The notes beneath the pieces were generated by a model that was given only the letters and a program-made list of their open reading frames with translations, searched no databases and was not told where the DNA came from. Positions 7,787-15,866 of a stretch of DNA of 64,000 nt are shown here, in pieces. Each line of letters opens with the position of its first letter. Positions within the stretch are counted from its first letter, which is position 1. This DNA comes from Amaricoccus sp047275745 (lineage in GTDB: Bacteria; Pseudomonadota; Alphaproteobacteria; Rhodobacterales; Rhodobacteraceae). The stretch spans positions 1-64,000 of the forward strand of contig NZ_JBKQWU010000015.1 in NCBI RefSeq assembly GCF_047275745.1, written 5' to 3'. Made by a program: the position numbers and the translations under genes.

Positions 7787-9793
7787 TCAGACCCTCCCGG
7801 CCAGCATCTGGCCCCGCGCATCCTCGGTCGCGGTCACTTCGTCGACCGGGATGTGATAGTCGCGGCTGTAGTTGAACGTGTGCCAGATCGCATAGCCGAT
7901 CACGCCGACGAAGCTGAGCGTCGCGAGCCACCAGATGTACCAGACCATCGCCAGCCCGAAGACCGTGCTGAGGCCTGCGAGGATGATCCCGCTCGACGTG
8001 TTCCTCGGCATGTGGATGGGCGCGAAGCCGGCGCTCGGCCGGACATAGCCCGCCGTCTTCATGTCCCACCAGGCGTCGATGTCGCGCACCACCGGGGTGA
8101 AGGCGAAGTTGTAGGCCGGCGGCGGCGAGGAGGTCGCCCATTCGAGCGTCCGCCCGTCCCAGGGGTCGCCCGTCGTGTCGCGCAGCTCCTCGCGCTTCAG
8201 GATCGAGACGCCGATCTGGATGATGAAGGCGGCGATGCCGCAGGCGATGATCCCCGCGCCGAGGCCCGCGATCAGGAACCAGATCTGCAGGCTCGGGTCG
8301 TCGAAGACACGGGTGCGCCGGGTGATGCCCATCAGGCCGAGCACGTAGAGCGGCGTGAAGGCGACCCAGTAGCCGATGAGCCAGCACCAGAACGAGACCT
8401 TGCCCCAGAACGGATCGAGCCGGAACCCGAGCGCCTTCGGCCACCAGAAGTTGATTCCGGCGAAGAGGCCGAAGACCACGCCGCCGATGATCACGTTGTG
8501 GAAATGCGCGATCAGGAACAGCGAGTTGTGGAGCACGAAGTCGGCCGGCGGAACCGCGAGCAGCACGCCGGTCATGCCGCCGATGGTGAAGGTCAGCATG
8601 AAGGCGACCGTCCACATCATCGGCACTTCGTAGCGGATGCGGCCGCGGAACATGGTGAAGAGCCAGTTGAAGAGCTTCGCACCCGTCGGGATCGAGATGA
8701 TCATCGTCGCGATCCCGAAGAACGAGTTCACGCTCGCGCCCGAGCCCATGGTGAAGAAGTGGTGCAGCCAGACGATATAGGCGAGGATCGTGATGCAGAT
8801 CGTCGCGTAGACCATCGAGGAATAGCCGAAGAGCCGCTTGCCGCAATAGGCCGCCGTCACCTCGGAGAAGATGCCGAAGGCCGGGAGGACGAGGATGTAG
8901 ACCTCCGGGTGTCCCCAGATCCAGACGAGGTTCACGTACATCATCGCATTGCCGCCATTGTCGGCGGTGAAGAAGTTCGTGCCCACGTAGCGGTCGAGGG
9001 TCAGCAGCACGAGAAGCGCCGTCAGCACCGGGAAGGACGCCACGATCAGGATGTTCGAGCAGAGCGCCGTCCAGGTGAAGACCGGCATGCGCATCATGGT
9101 CATGCCCGGGCAGCGCATCTTCACGATCGTCACGATCAGGTTGATGCCCGACAGTGTCGTGCCGACGCCCGCCACCTGCAGGCCCCAGATATAGTAGTCG
9201 ACGCCGACATAGGGACTCGACTGGATACCCGAGAGCGGCGGATAGGCGAGCCAGCCGGTCTGCGCGTATTCGCCGATGAAGAGCGAGACCATGGTGATGA
9301 CCGCGCCGCCGACCGTCATCCAGAAGCTGAAGTTGTTCAGGAAGGGGAAGGCCACGTCGCGGGCGCCGATCTGCAGCGGCATGACGAAGTTCATGAACCC
9401 CGTCACCATCGGCATCGCCACGAAGAAGATCATGATCACGCCATGGGCGGTGAAGACCTGATCGTAGTGATGCGCGTTCAGGTAGCCTTCGGAGCCGTTG
9501 AACGCCATCGCCTGCTGCAGTCGCATCATGACCGCGTCGGCGAAGCCGCGCAGGAGCATGATGATGCCGAGGATCATGTACATGATCCCGATCTTCTTGT
9601 GGTCCACGCTCGTGAACCATTCATTCCAGAGATAGCCCCAGAGTTTGAATTTCGTGATCAGCCCGACGACCGCGAGGCCGCCGATCACCACGCCGATGAA
9701 GGTGACGACCAGGATCGGCTCCTGGATCGGGATCGCCTGCCAGGTCAACCGTCCGAAGAGGAAAGTGGTGGGAGTCGGTTCTACAACAGCCAT
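7787..9793 (-). CDS. cyoB: Cytochrome bo-type ubiquinol oxidase subunit I (CyoB)
   Basis: This is the 668-residue catalytic subunit that reduces oxygen to water with quinol electrons and pumps protons across the inner membrane. About 15 membrane helices are expected. Key sites are visible: heme-ligand His in FTAHGVIMIFF, the Cu-B/tyrosine motif WGHPEVYILVLPAFG, the two Cu-B histidines in IVWLHHFFTMG, and the heme ligands in AHFHNVIIGG. The NAHHYDQ region and the extra helix at each end fit the quinol-oxidase (CyoB) class rather than cytochrome c oxidase. It begins 17 nt after cyoA. Confidence 0.98.
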   Translation of the reverse strand: MAVVEPTPTTFLFGRLTWQAIPIQEPILVVTFIGVVIGGLAVVGLITKFKLWGYLWNEWFTSVDHKKIGIMYMILGIIMLLRGFADAVMMRLQQAMAFNGSEGYLNAHHYDQVFTAHGVIMIFFVAMPMVTGFMNFVMPLQIGARDVAFPFLNNFSFWMTVGGAVITMVSLFIGEYAQTGWLAYPPLSGIQSSPYVGVDYYIWGLQVAGVGTTLSGINLIVTIVKMRCPGMTMMRMPVFTWTALCSNILIVASFPVLTALLVLLTLDRYVGTNFFTADNGGNAMMYVNLVWIWGHPEVYILVLPAFGIFSEVTAAYCGKRLFGYSSMVYATICITILAYIVWLHHFFTMGSGASVNSFFGIATMIISIPTGAKLFNWLFTMFRGRIRYEVPMMWTVAFMLTFTIGGMTGVLLAVPPADFVLHNSLFLIAHFHNVIIGGVVFGLFAGINFWWPKALGFRLDPFWGKVSFWCWLIGYWVAFTPLYVLGLMGITRRTRVFDDPSLQIWFLIAGLGAGIIACGIAAFIIQIGVSILKREELRDTTGDPWDGRTLEWATSSPPPAYNFAFTPVVRDIDAWWDMKTAGYVRPSAGFAPIHMPRNTSSGIILAGLSTVFGLAMVWYIWWLATLSFVGVIGYAIWHTFNYSRDYHIPVDEVTATEDARGQMLAGRV

Positions 9794-9810
9794 TTAGCTC
9801 TGCCCCGCGT

Positions 9811-10902
9811 TCAGAAGGTTTCGCCAGATTGTCCGCTCGGGGCGGGCGCGAGCGGAGAGAGCAGCGCGAGGCTGTCCGCCCGCGGTTCCTCGGACGGCAG
9901 CGGGGCGCAAAGCTCCGCGACGTGGAACGGCGTCATGCCGAAGGGCGCGGTCGGCTTCGCCGGCGCGGGCATCAGGTTGATCGTCCCCGCGAGGCCGGTG
10001 CCGCCCTGGGAATCGAGCCAGGCCATCTCGTCGATGCACATCCGGCCCTCCTCCACGCAGCGGTTCACGATCCGGCCGAAGAGCCCCGTGGAGACCGAGG
10101 CGTAGCGCGACGCCGGTACCTTCTCGCTCGGCTCGGCGAGCGCGAGATATTCCTGACGGTCCAGCGTCCGGCCGGTCGCGCGCGCCTCGCCGATCCATTC
10201 GACGAAATCCCTCGCCTCCAGGCCGCGGAAGGTAAAATGCATGTTCGAGAAACCCGCGCCGCTGTAATTCGCCGAGATGCCGTCATATTCGCCGGGCAGG
10301 TTCATCACCGCGTGAAGCTGCGACTGCATGCCGGGCATCGCATAGATCATCCCCGCGAGCGCCGGGACGTAGAAGGCGTTCATGACGGACTGCGAGGTGA
10401 GCTTGAAGTTGATCGGCCGGTCGACCGGGGCGGCGGCGTCATTGACCGTGGCAATCCCGTATTCGGGGTAGATGAACAGCCATTTCCAGTCGAGCGCGAC
10501 CACCTGGACCTCGAGCGGCCGCACATCCGCCGGGACAGGCCGCCGCTCGCCGATGTTCTCGAGCGGACGGAACGGGTCGAGCATGTGGGTGCTGACCCAG
10601 GTCAGCCCGCCGAGACAGATGATGATGAGCAGCGGCGCGGCCCAGATGATCAGTTCGAGGCTGGTCGAATGGTGCCAGTCGGGATCGTATTTCGATTTGC
10701 GGGAGGCGGCGTAGCGCCAGGCGAAGAACCCCGTCAGGCCCATCACGGGAATGATGATGAGCAGCATGAGCAGCGTCGCGGTAACGAGGACGTCGGCCTG
10801 CTGCGCCGCGACATATCCCGAGGGGTTCAGCACGACCATGTCGCATCCGCCGAGAAGTACCAGGATCGGCGGCGCCCATAGCAACGATCGTCTCAGTTTC
10901 AT
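9811..10902 (-). CDS. cyoA: Cytochrome bo-type ubiquinol oxidase subunit II (CyoA)
   Basis: This 363-residue lipoprotein subunit has a lipobox (LLGGC, Cys20), two membrane helices (about 40-65 and 87-110) and a periplasmic cupredoxin domain. The Cu-A Cys/His ligand set is absent, and YAMPGMQSQLHAVMNLPGEYDGISANYSG matches quinol-oxidase subunit II. The C-terminal extension after about 265 is the COX-ARM region. I took the ATG at 10902, preceded by GGGGGA, because it gives a proper lipoprotein signal; an in-frame start at 10974 would add 24 Arg-rich residues. It is the first gene of cyoABCD and is divergent from the MFS gene. Confidence 0.96.
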   Translation of the reverse strand: MKLRRSLLWAPPILVLLGGCDMVVLNPSGYVAAQQADVLVTATLLMLLIIIPVMGLTGFFAWRYAASRKSKYDPDWHHSTSLELIIWAAPLLIIICLGGLTWVSTHMLDPFRPLENIGERRPVPADVRPLEVQVVALDWKWLFIYPEYGIATVNDAAAPVDRPINFKLTSQSVMNAFYVPALAGMIYAMPGMQSQLHAVMNLPGEYDGISANYSGAGFSNMHFTFRGLEARDFVEWIGEARATGRTLDRQEYLALAEPSEKVPASRYASVSTGLFGRIVNRCVEEGRMCIDEMAWLDSQGGTGLAGTINLMPAPAKPTAPFGMTPFHVAELCAPLPSEEPRADSLALLSPLAPAPSGQSGETF

Positions 10903-10967
10903 GTTCCCCCACTCCCGCGGTCGCGTCGTTCGAGCGGTGCCTCGTGACACCCGAGTCCGATTCATCC

Positions 10968-10996
10968 TTAGCATACTGAGAATCGAGAGCTATAAG
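10968..10996 (+). promoter_or_regulatory. Candidate sigma-70-type promoter of the MFS gene
   Basis: TTAGCA and TATAAG are separated by 17 nt and lie about 57 nt before the MFS start, in the divergent gap with cyoA. The match is four of six at -35 and five of six at -10. The stretch is also noticeably more AT-rich than its surroundings. No equally good box was seen for cyoA on the other strand. Confidence 0.45.
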
Positions 10997-11053
10997 AGAA
11001 AGGCGCCGGGCCGACGGATCGGCCCCGAAAACACTGAACCGGAGGCACACGCG

Positions 11054-12361
11054 ATGTCCCACGAATCCACTGTGCCGGCGGCGGCCGAGAAGCATGGCCA
11101 TGCCAGCCTTCCCGAGCTCGCCGTCGGTGTGGTCATTGGGCGAAGCTCTGAATTCTTTGACTTTTTCGTTTACGCGATCGCTTCGGTTCTGGTCTTCCCG
11201 CGAGTGATGTTCCCCTTCGCCGATCCGCTCACAGGGGTGCTCCTCTCCTTCGCGGCCTTCTCCCTCGCCTTCATCGCGCGGCCGTTCGGAACGCTTATCT
11301 TCACCGAACTCGACCGCCGCTACGGGCGGGGAATCAAGCTCACCGTGGCGCTCTTCCTGCTTGGTTGCGCCACGGCGGGCATCGCCTTCATGCCGGATTA
11401 TTCCGTCGCGGGCGGCTATGCGATCCTCATCCTCTGCGCGATGCGGATCGCGCAAGGCCTTGCGCTCGGGGGCACTTGGGACGGTCTCGCCTCGCTCCTC
11501 GCCATGAACGCGCCGCCGAAGCAGCGGGGCTGGTATGCGATGATCCCCCAGATCGGCGCCCCGGTCGGGCTCTTCGTCGCGAGCGCGCTCTTCATCTACC
11601 TGATCACCGGGTTGAGCGAGGAGGACTTCCTCGCCTGGGGCTGGCGCTATCCGTTCTTCGTCGCCTTCGCGATCAACGTCGTGGCGCTCTTCGCGCGGCT
11701 CCGGCTCGTCGTCACCGACGAATACGAGCAGCAGTTCCAGGACTACGACCTGCGCCCCTCGGGCGTGCCGGAGACGATCAGGGCCGAGGGCACCAACATC
11801 CTCATCGGCGCCTTCACCCCGCTCGCCACCTTCGCGCTGTTTCACCTCGTGACGGTCTTCCCGCTGTCCTGGGTCTATCTCTCGTTCAGCGAATCGGTGA
11901 CCGGCTTCCTCGCCATCGAGATGGGCACGGCGGTGGTCGGCCTCGCGGCGATCCTCGTCTCGGGCTCGCTCGCCGACCGCTTCGGGCGCCGGCGGCTGCT
12001 CTTCGCCTGCTCGGTCGGCATCGCGATCTTCGCGCTGGTCGGGCCCCTGCTCCTGAACGGCGGACAGGGCGGTGAGTTCCTGTTCATGGTGGTCGGCTTC
12101 GCGCTCCTCGGTCTCAGCTTCGGCCAGTCCTCGGGCGCGGTCGCCTCGCGCTTCGAGCGCGGCCATCGCTACACGGCCTCGGCGCTCACCTCCGATCTCG
12201 CCTGGCTCTTCGGCGCGGGATTCGCGCCGCTCGTCGCCCTTCTGCTCGCCTCGCAGTTCGGCCTCTTCGCCTCCGGCATCTACCTGTTGTCGGGCGCGAT
12301 CTGCTCGCTCGTCGCGCTGGTCCTGAGCCAGCGGCTGGAGGTCGGCGAAGGCATCGAGTGA
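11054..12361 (+). CDS. MFS transporter, metabolite:proton symporter-like
   Basis: This 435-residue protein is a 12-helix major facilitator. Loop 2-3 carries FIARPFGTLIFTELDRRYGRG and loop 8-9 carries ADRFGRRRLL, the paired motif-A elements of the MFS. The ARPFG block is typical of the metabolite:H+ symporter group, which takes up organic acids or zwitterions. The substrate cannot be read. The start is set by GGAGG at 11041-11045, eight bases before the ATG. It is transcribed away from the cyo operon, from a shared 150-nt region that includes a fair -10/-35 pair. The divergent placement suggests, but does not prove, shared control with respiration. Confidence 0.88.
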   Translation: MSHESTVPAAAEKHGHASLPELAVGVVIGRSSEFFDFFVYAIASVLVFPRVMFPFADPLTGVLLSFAAFSLAFIARPFGTLIFTELDRRYGRGIKLTVALFLLGCATAGIAFMPDYSVAGGYAILILCAMRIAQGLALGGTWDGLASLLAMNAPPKQRGWYAMIPQIGAPVGLFVASALFIYLITGLSEEDFLAWGWRYPFFVAFAINVVALFARLRLVVTDEYEQQFQDYDLRPSGVPETIRAEGTNILIGAFTPLATFALFHLVTVFPLSWVYLSFSESVTGFLAIEMGTAVVGLAAILVSGSLADRFGRRRLLFACSVGIAIFALVGPLLLNGGQGGEFLFMVVGFALLGLSFGQSSGAVASRFERGHRYTASALTSDLAWLFGAGFAPLVALLLASQFGLFASGIYLLSGAICSLVALVLSQRLEVGEGIE

Positions 12362-12403
12362 TCGCCCCGGCCGGGAGCGCCACCCGCGCTTCCGGCCGTC
12401 CGG

Positions 12404-12787
12404 TCAGTCTCCGCGTCCGGTGTCGCGGTCGTTATCACGACTGAGCGCGGCGATGCAGATCCGCGTCGCCTCGCGGACGCGGCGGAAGCGATCGCCGCCG
12501 AGGTGCTTGCCGCCGAACCAGCGGATCACCACCACCAGATGCTCCGTCAGGCCCTCGCGCTCCAGTTCGCGCAGGATGACGGCCCCGGCGCCGGCCTCGC
12601 CATCGTCGCCCTTCAACACCCCCTCGCGCCCGATCAGCGCCCAGGAATGATGCGTCGCCTTCGCGAGCCGCCTGTCCCGGCGCAGCGTACGCAGGAGTTC
12701 GCGGGCCGCCGCGCCGTCGGCGCACGGCCCACCCGCGACCGCGTAGCGCGATCCCCGGTCGGACAGGACATTCTCGAGCACCAGCAT
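12404..12787 (-). CDS. IMPACT/YigZ N-terminal family protein (UPF0029)
   Basis: This 127-residue protein contains the UPF0029 core seen in the N-terminal domain of YigZ and in eukaryotic IMPACT: KATHHSWAL, DDGEAGAGAVILRELE and VVVIRWFGGKHLGGDRFRRV. The family is loosely linked to translation control, with no agreed biochemical reaction. The C-terminal DUF1949 domain of full YigZ proteins is missing, giving a one-domain version common in alphaproteobacteria. It is convergent with the MFS gene, 42 nt away, and divergent from the mannose-1-phosphate guanylyltransferase leader. Confidence 0.82.
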   Translation of the reverse strand: MLVLENVLSDRGSRYAVAGGPCADGAAARELLRTLRRDRRLAKATHHSWALIGREGVLKGDDGEAGAGAVILRELEREGLTEHLVVVIRWFGGKHLGGDRFRRVREATRICIAALSRDNDRDTGRGD

Positions 12788-12873
12788 CGGCCGTCGCTAT
12801 CCTGACCCGGGCCCGGGATCAATCCGCGAAACCCCCTCGGTCACTGACGGTCGGCCCGACGGACAAAAGCGCG

Positions 12874-12902
12874 TTGACAGTCAGGGCGGCTTTTCCGACT
12901 AT
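12874..12902 (+). promoter_or_regulatory. Candidate promoter for the manC/algA-like gene
   Basis: A perfect -35 box TTGACA (12874-12879) is followed after 17 nt by GACTAT (12897-12902), a three-of-six -10. If used, transcription would begin near 12910 and give a leader of nearly 390 nt before the coding region. That is long for this genome and contains the inverted repeat annotated separately. Confidence 0.45.
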
Positions 12903-13129
12903 CGCGACCGCGCATGGCGCCGCCCCGGCTTGTGCTTCACCGGCATCTCTCCGGGGCGGACCGCGCGGAGACGACCGTGGCATGTTTCTGTTTCCCGAGT
13001 ACAACAACGTCATGAGTGCGAATCATTCGCCCCGGGTGTCGCCCGCTCGCGCGATCGGAACCGCGATACGCGGAGTTCCGGCGGTCACGACGGACCGGCT
13101 CCCCTCGATCCGACACGGAACGAAACCGA

Positions 13130-13258
13130 TGACCGGCCGCTCGTCCTCGGACCCCGGCGCCATGTCCGGAGCGATCGGGACCCCACGCGGGTACCCGCCC
13201 CGTTTCACCACCCCTCCGCTCCCGGGTCGTCCCGGGTCCGAGGACGAGCGGCCGGTCA
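13130..13258. repeat. 25-bp perfect inverted repeat in the leader of the manC/algA-like gene
   Basis: The arms at 13130-13154 and 13234-13258 are exact reverse complements over 25 bp and enclose 79 nt. Pairing stops cleanly at both ends. The loop holds a separate 12-bp perfect palindrome at 13187-13198 (GCGGGTACCCGC). In RNA this would be a very stable stem ending about 35 nt before the start codon, outside the Shine-Dalgarno. No T-run follows, so it does not look like a simple terminator. The rest of 12788-13293 shows no convincing gene, although the frame of the downstream gene stays open through it. Confidence 0.85.
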
Positions 13259-13293
13259 GGGCAATGTCCCGCCCGGCGGAAAAGGATGTTTCA

Positions 13294-14754
13294 ATGACCC
13301 GATTCGACGTAGCCCTCTCGCCTCAACCGGCCGCGCCCATCGGAGACGGCGCGATCGTACCGATCGTGCTCTGCGGCGGGTCGGGGACGCGGCTCTGGCC
13401 GATGTCGCGGCGCGACTATGCCAAGCAGCACGCGCCGGTGCTGGGCGCCGAGTCGCCGTTTCAGGAGACGCTGCGCCGGCTCGCGGCCAATCCGATCTTC
13501 GCCGCGCCGATCGTGATCACCAGCGTCGGCGGGCGTTTCATCGCGGCCGAGCAGGCCGCGGCCGTCCGCGTCGGGATCGAACTGGTGCTGGAGCCCGAGG
13601 GACGCGACACGCTCGCAGCGGCGACGCTCGGCGCGCTCGTGCTGGCCGAGCGGGGCGGGACCGAGGCGATCGGCCTGCTGCTCCCCTCCGATCATCTCAT
13701 TCCCGATCCTGAGGCCTTCGCGGCGGCGGCGGCGGCGGCGGCCACGGCGGCCTCCGGCGGCGACCTCGTGACCTTCGGCCTCACCCCGCGCAATCCCGCG
13801 ACCGGCTACGGCTACATCCGGCCCGGCGCTCCCGCCGAGAAGGGCGGCTTCCATGTCGGCGCCTTCGTCGAGAAGCCGGACGCCGAACGCGCCGAGACGC
13901 TGGTGAACGAGGGCTATCTCTGGAATGCCGGCATGTTCTGCTTCAAGGCGGGCGCGGCGCTGCGCGAGATCGACCTCCACGCGCCCGAGACGCTGCATGG
14001 TGTGCGGAACGCGATCGCCGAGGGCGGGATGGATCTCGGCTCGCTCCGCCTCGGCGACAGCTATGTCGAGGTGCCGAAGACCTCCATCGACTTTGGCGTC
14101 ATGGAAAAGACCCGGCGCGCGGTCGTCATGCCCGCCGATTTCGACTGGTCCGATGTCGGTGACTGGCGCGAGATCTGGGCGGTCTCGCCGCGCGACGAGA
14201 CCGGCGTCGCGACGGTGGGTGACGTGGTGGTCCGCGACAGCCGCGACAGCTATATCCGCAGCTCCGGTCGCCTGGTCTGCGCGGTCGGCGTCGAGAATCT
14301 CGCGGTGATCGAGACGCCGGACGCGGTGCTGGTCTGCCCGATGGACCGCACGCAGGATGTGAAGGCGCTCGTCAGCGCGCTGGAGCGCGATGGCCGCGTC
14401 GAGGCGACCGCCTCGGCCCGCTCCTACCGGCCCTGGGGCTGGTATCAGACGATGGACATCGGCGCCCGCTTCCGCGTGAAGCGCATCGTTGTGACCCCCG
14501 GCGCGAAACTCTCTCTGCAGCGCCATCACCACCGCGCCGAGCATTGGGTGGTCGTGAAGGGCACCGCCGAAGTCACGCGCGACGCGGAGGTGATGCTGGT
14601 GCACGAGAACCAGTCCGTGTACCTGCCCCTCGGCTCGGTCCATCGCCTCGCCAATCCCGGCAAGATCCCCTGCGAACTCATCGAGGTCCAGACCGGCTCC
14701 TATCTCGAGGAAGACGACATCATCCGGATCGAGGACGATTTCGGCCGGGGCTGA
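13294..14754 (+). CDS. Bifunctional mannose-1-phosphate guanylyltransferase / mannose-6-phosphate isomerase
   Basis: This 486-residue type II enzyme (AlgA/XanB/ManC group) makes GDP-mannose for polysaccharides. The N-terminal nucleotidyltransferase (about 22-310) shows the pyrophosphorylase signature LCGGSGTRLWPMSRRDYAKQ, then LLPSDH, FVEKP, LWNAGMF and DFDWSDVGDW. A linker leads to the cupin isomerase domain (about 370-480) with RPWGWY, metal-binding HHHRAEHW and LPLGSVHRLANPGKIP. The ATG is preceded by AAAGGA with 7-nt spacing. The frame continues open upstream to 12874 (another ATG at 12981), but that extension is low-complexity and I do not think it is translated as part of the enzyme. 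No other polysaccharide gene is adjacent; rfb genes lie 38 kb away. Confidence 0.94.
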   Translation: MTRFDVALSPQPAAPIGDGAIVPIVLCGGSGTRLWPMSRRDYAKQHAPVLGAESPFQETLRRLAANPIFAAPIVITSVGGRFIAAEQAAAVRVGIELVLEPEGRDTLAAATLGALVLAERGGTEAIGLLLPSDHLIPDPEAFAAAAAAAATAASGGDLVTFGLTPRNPATGYGYIRPGAPAEKGGFHVGAFVEKPDAERAETLVNEGYLWNAGMFCFKAGAALREIDLHAPETLHGVRNAIAEGGMDLGSLRLGDSYVEVPKTSIDFGVMEKTRRAVVMPADFDWSDVGDWREIWAVSPRDETGVATVGDVVVRDSRDSYIRSSGRLVCAVGVENLAVIETPDAVLVCPMDRTQDVKALVSALERDGRVEATASARSYRPWGWYQTMDIGARFRVKRIVVTPGAKLSLQRHHHRAEHWVVVKGTAEVTRDAEVMLVHENQSVYLPLGSVHRLANPGKIPCELIEVQTGSYLEEDDIIRIEDDFGRG

Positions 14755-14782
14755 AACCGCCGGAAGGGGGGCGGTTCGCCCC

Positions 14783-15718
14783 CTATCCGAAGATCCCGCG
14801 CGGCATGTAGAACGAGACCACCCAGTTCGGCGCATCCACGACGCAGGAGATCCTGAGATCGCCCGCGACCGAGCAGAGCATGTAGGCATCGACCGGGCTC
14901 ATCTTCTCCCGCGCGGCGAGGAGGTCGATCATGCCTGAGACCGCGTCGCGCGCCCCGGCCATCAGGTCGGGGCCGATGCCCATCGTCACGTCGTAGCCGG
15001 CGCCGTCATTGTGCCGCGTCACCGGCCCCGGCGTCCGGAACCGCGGGAAGGCGAGGTTCGCGCCCTTCTCCAGCTCGAAGGTAAGCGTCACCGCCATCGC
15101 GCTTTCGATCGCGGTGCCACAAACCTCGCCGTCGCCCTGCGCCGCATGCGTGTCGCCGACCGAGAAAAGCCCGCCCGCCACCTCGACCGGCAGCCAGAGG
15201 GTGGAGCCGGCCGAGAGGTCACGCACGTCGAGATTGCCGCCGACACGGCGCGGCGGGATGATCGAATGCCGCCCCGGCTCAGCCGGCGCGAGCCCGATGG
15301 TCCCGGTGAAAGGCTTGAGCGGAACACGCGCCCCCGGCCCATAGAGCGCGGGCGCCCCGGCCTCGTAGCGCCACATGTGGAGCGCGGGCTCGGTGAACTG
15401 GTCCGCGAGCAGGCCGAACCCCGGGATATTGGCGGTCCAGCCGAGCCCCGAGGGCTCGAAATCGCCCAGCGTCACCTTGATCGCGTCGCCCGGCTCGGCC
15501 CCGTCGATCGCAATCGGTCCGGTCACCGGATTCACCTGTCCGGCATCGAGGGTCGCGATCTCCGCCGCGGTGCTCCCGGCCGAGAAATGCCCATTGGCCG
15601 CGTCGGCGCATTCGAAGCGCAGGGTGGTGCCCGGCGCGATCGTCTCGACCGGCGCGATCGTATTGTCCCAGCCGAAGTGCTTCCGGCAGGCGTGGATCGT
15701 GTATCGCTGATCGTGCAT
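14783..15718 (-). CDS. Acetamidase/formamidase family protein
   Basis: This 311-residue protein belongs to the FmdA/AmdA family, which hydrolyses short amides such as formamide or acetamide to ammonia. Family blocks visible are the early W-N (HFGWDNTIAPV), NPVTGPIAIDGAEPGDAIKV, PGRHSIIPPRRVGGNLDVRDL, FSVGDTHAAQGDGEVCGTAIE and the C-terminal LCSVAGDLRISCVVD. The start at 15718 has GGAG six bases before the ATG, which rules out the 26-residue longer frame. It is a single gene converging with the guanylyltransferase gene, with 28 nt between stops. No amide permease or urease gene is nearby, so the substrate stays open. Confidence 0.9.
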   Translation of the reverse strand: MHDQRYTIHACRKHFGWDNTIAPVETIAPGTTLRFECADAANGHFSAGSTAAEIATLDAGQVNPVTGPIAIDGAEPGDAIKVTLGDFEPSGLGWTANIPGFGLLADQFTEPALHMWRYEAGAPALYGPGARVPLKPFTGTIGLAPAEPGRHSIIPPRRVGGNLDVRDLSAGSTLWLPVEVAGGLFSVGDTHAAQGDGEVCGTAIESAMAVTLTFELEKGANLAFPRFRTPGPVTRHNDGAGYDVTMGIGPDLMAGARDAVSGMIDLLAAREKMSPVDAYMLCSVAGDLRISCVVDAPNWVVSFYMPRGIFG

Positions 15719-15866
15719 CGCGCGCTCCGATGACCGGTTGCCGCGGCGGTCCTCCATGGCATCGCGAAAAGGACACGCCGGGGCCGATCGTCGCATGGCC
15801 CGCGCGAAGCTGTCCAGCCCCGCGCCCGGCTGGCCGGCCGCCGCCGTCAGCCGGGAACCGCGCGTC

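Noticed and set aside
7097..10105. A 1002-codon open frame on the plus strand
   Set aside because: It is antisense to cyoABC and rich in His, Asp and Arg, as expected from the complement of membrane-protein codons.
12800..12820. Sigma-E promoter for the IMPACT-family gene (TGATCC on the minus strand)
   Set aside because: The only TAG-type partner is at 16 nt spacing rather than 17-18, so the match is not convincing.
12874..13293. N-terminal extension of the mannose-1-phosphate guanylyltransferase
   Set aside because: The frame is open, but the sequence is low-complexity, includes both arms of the inverted repeat, and the family starts at the position supported by AAAGGA.
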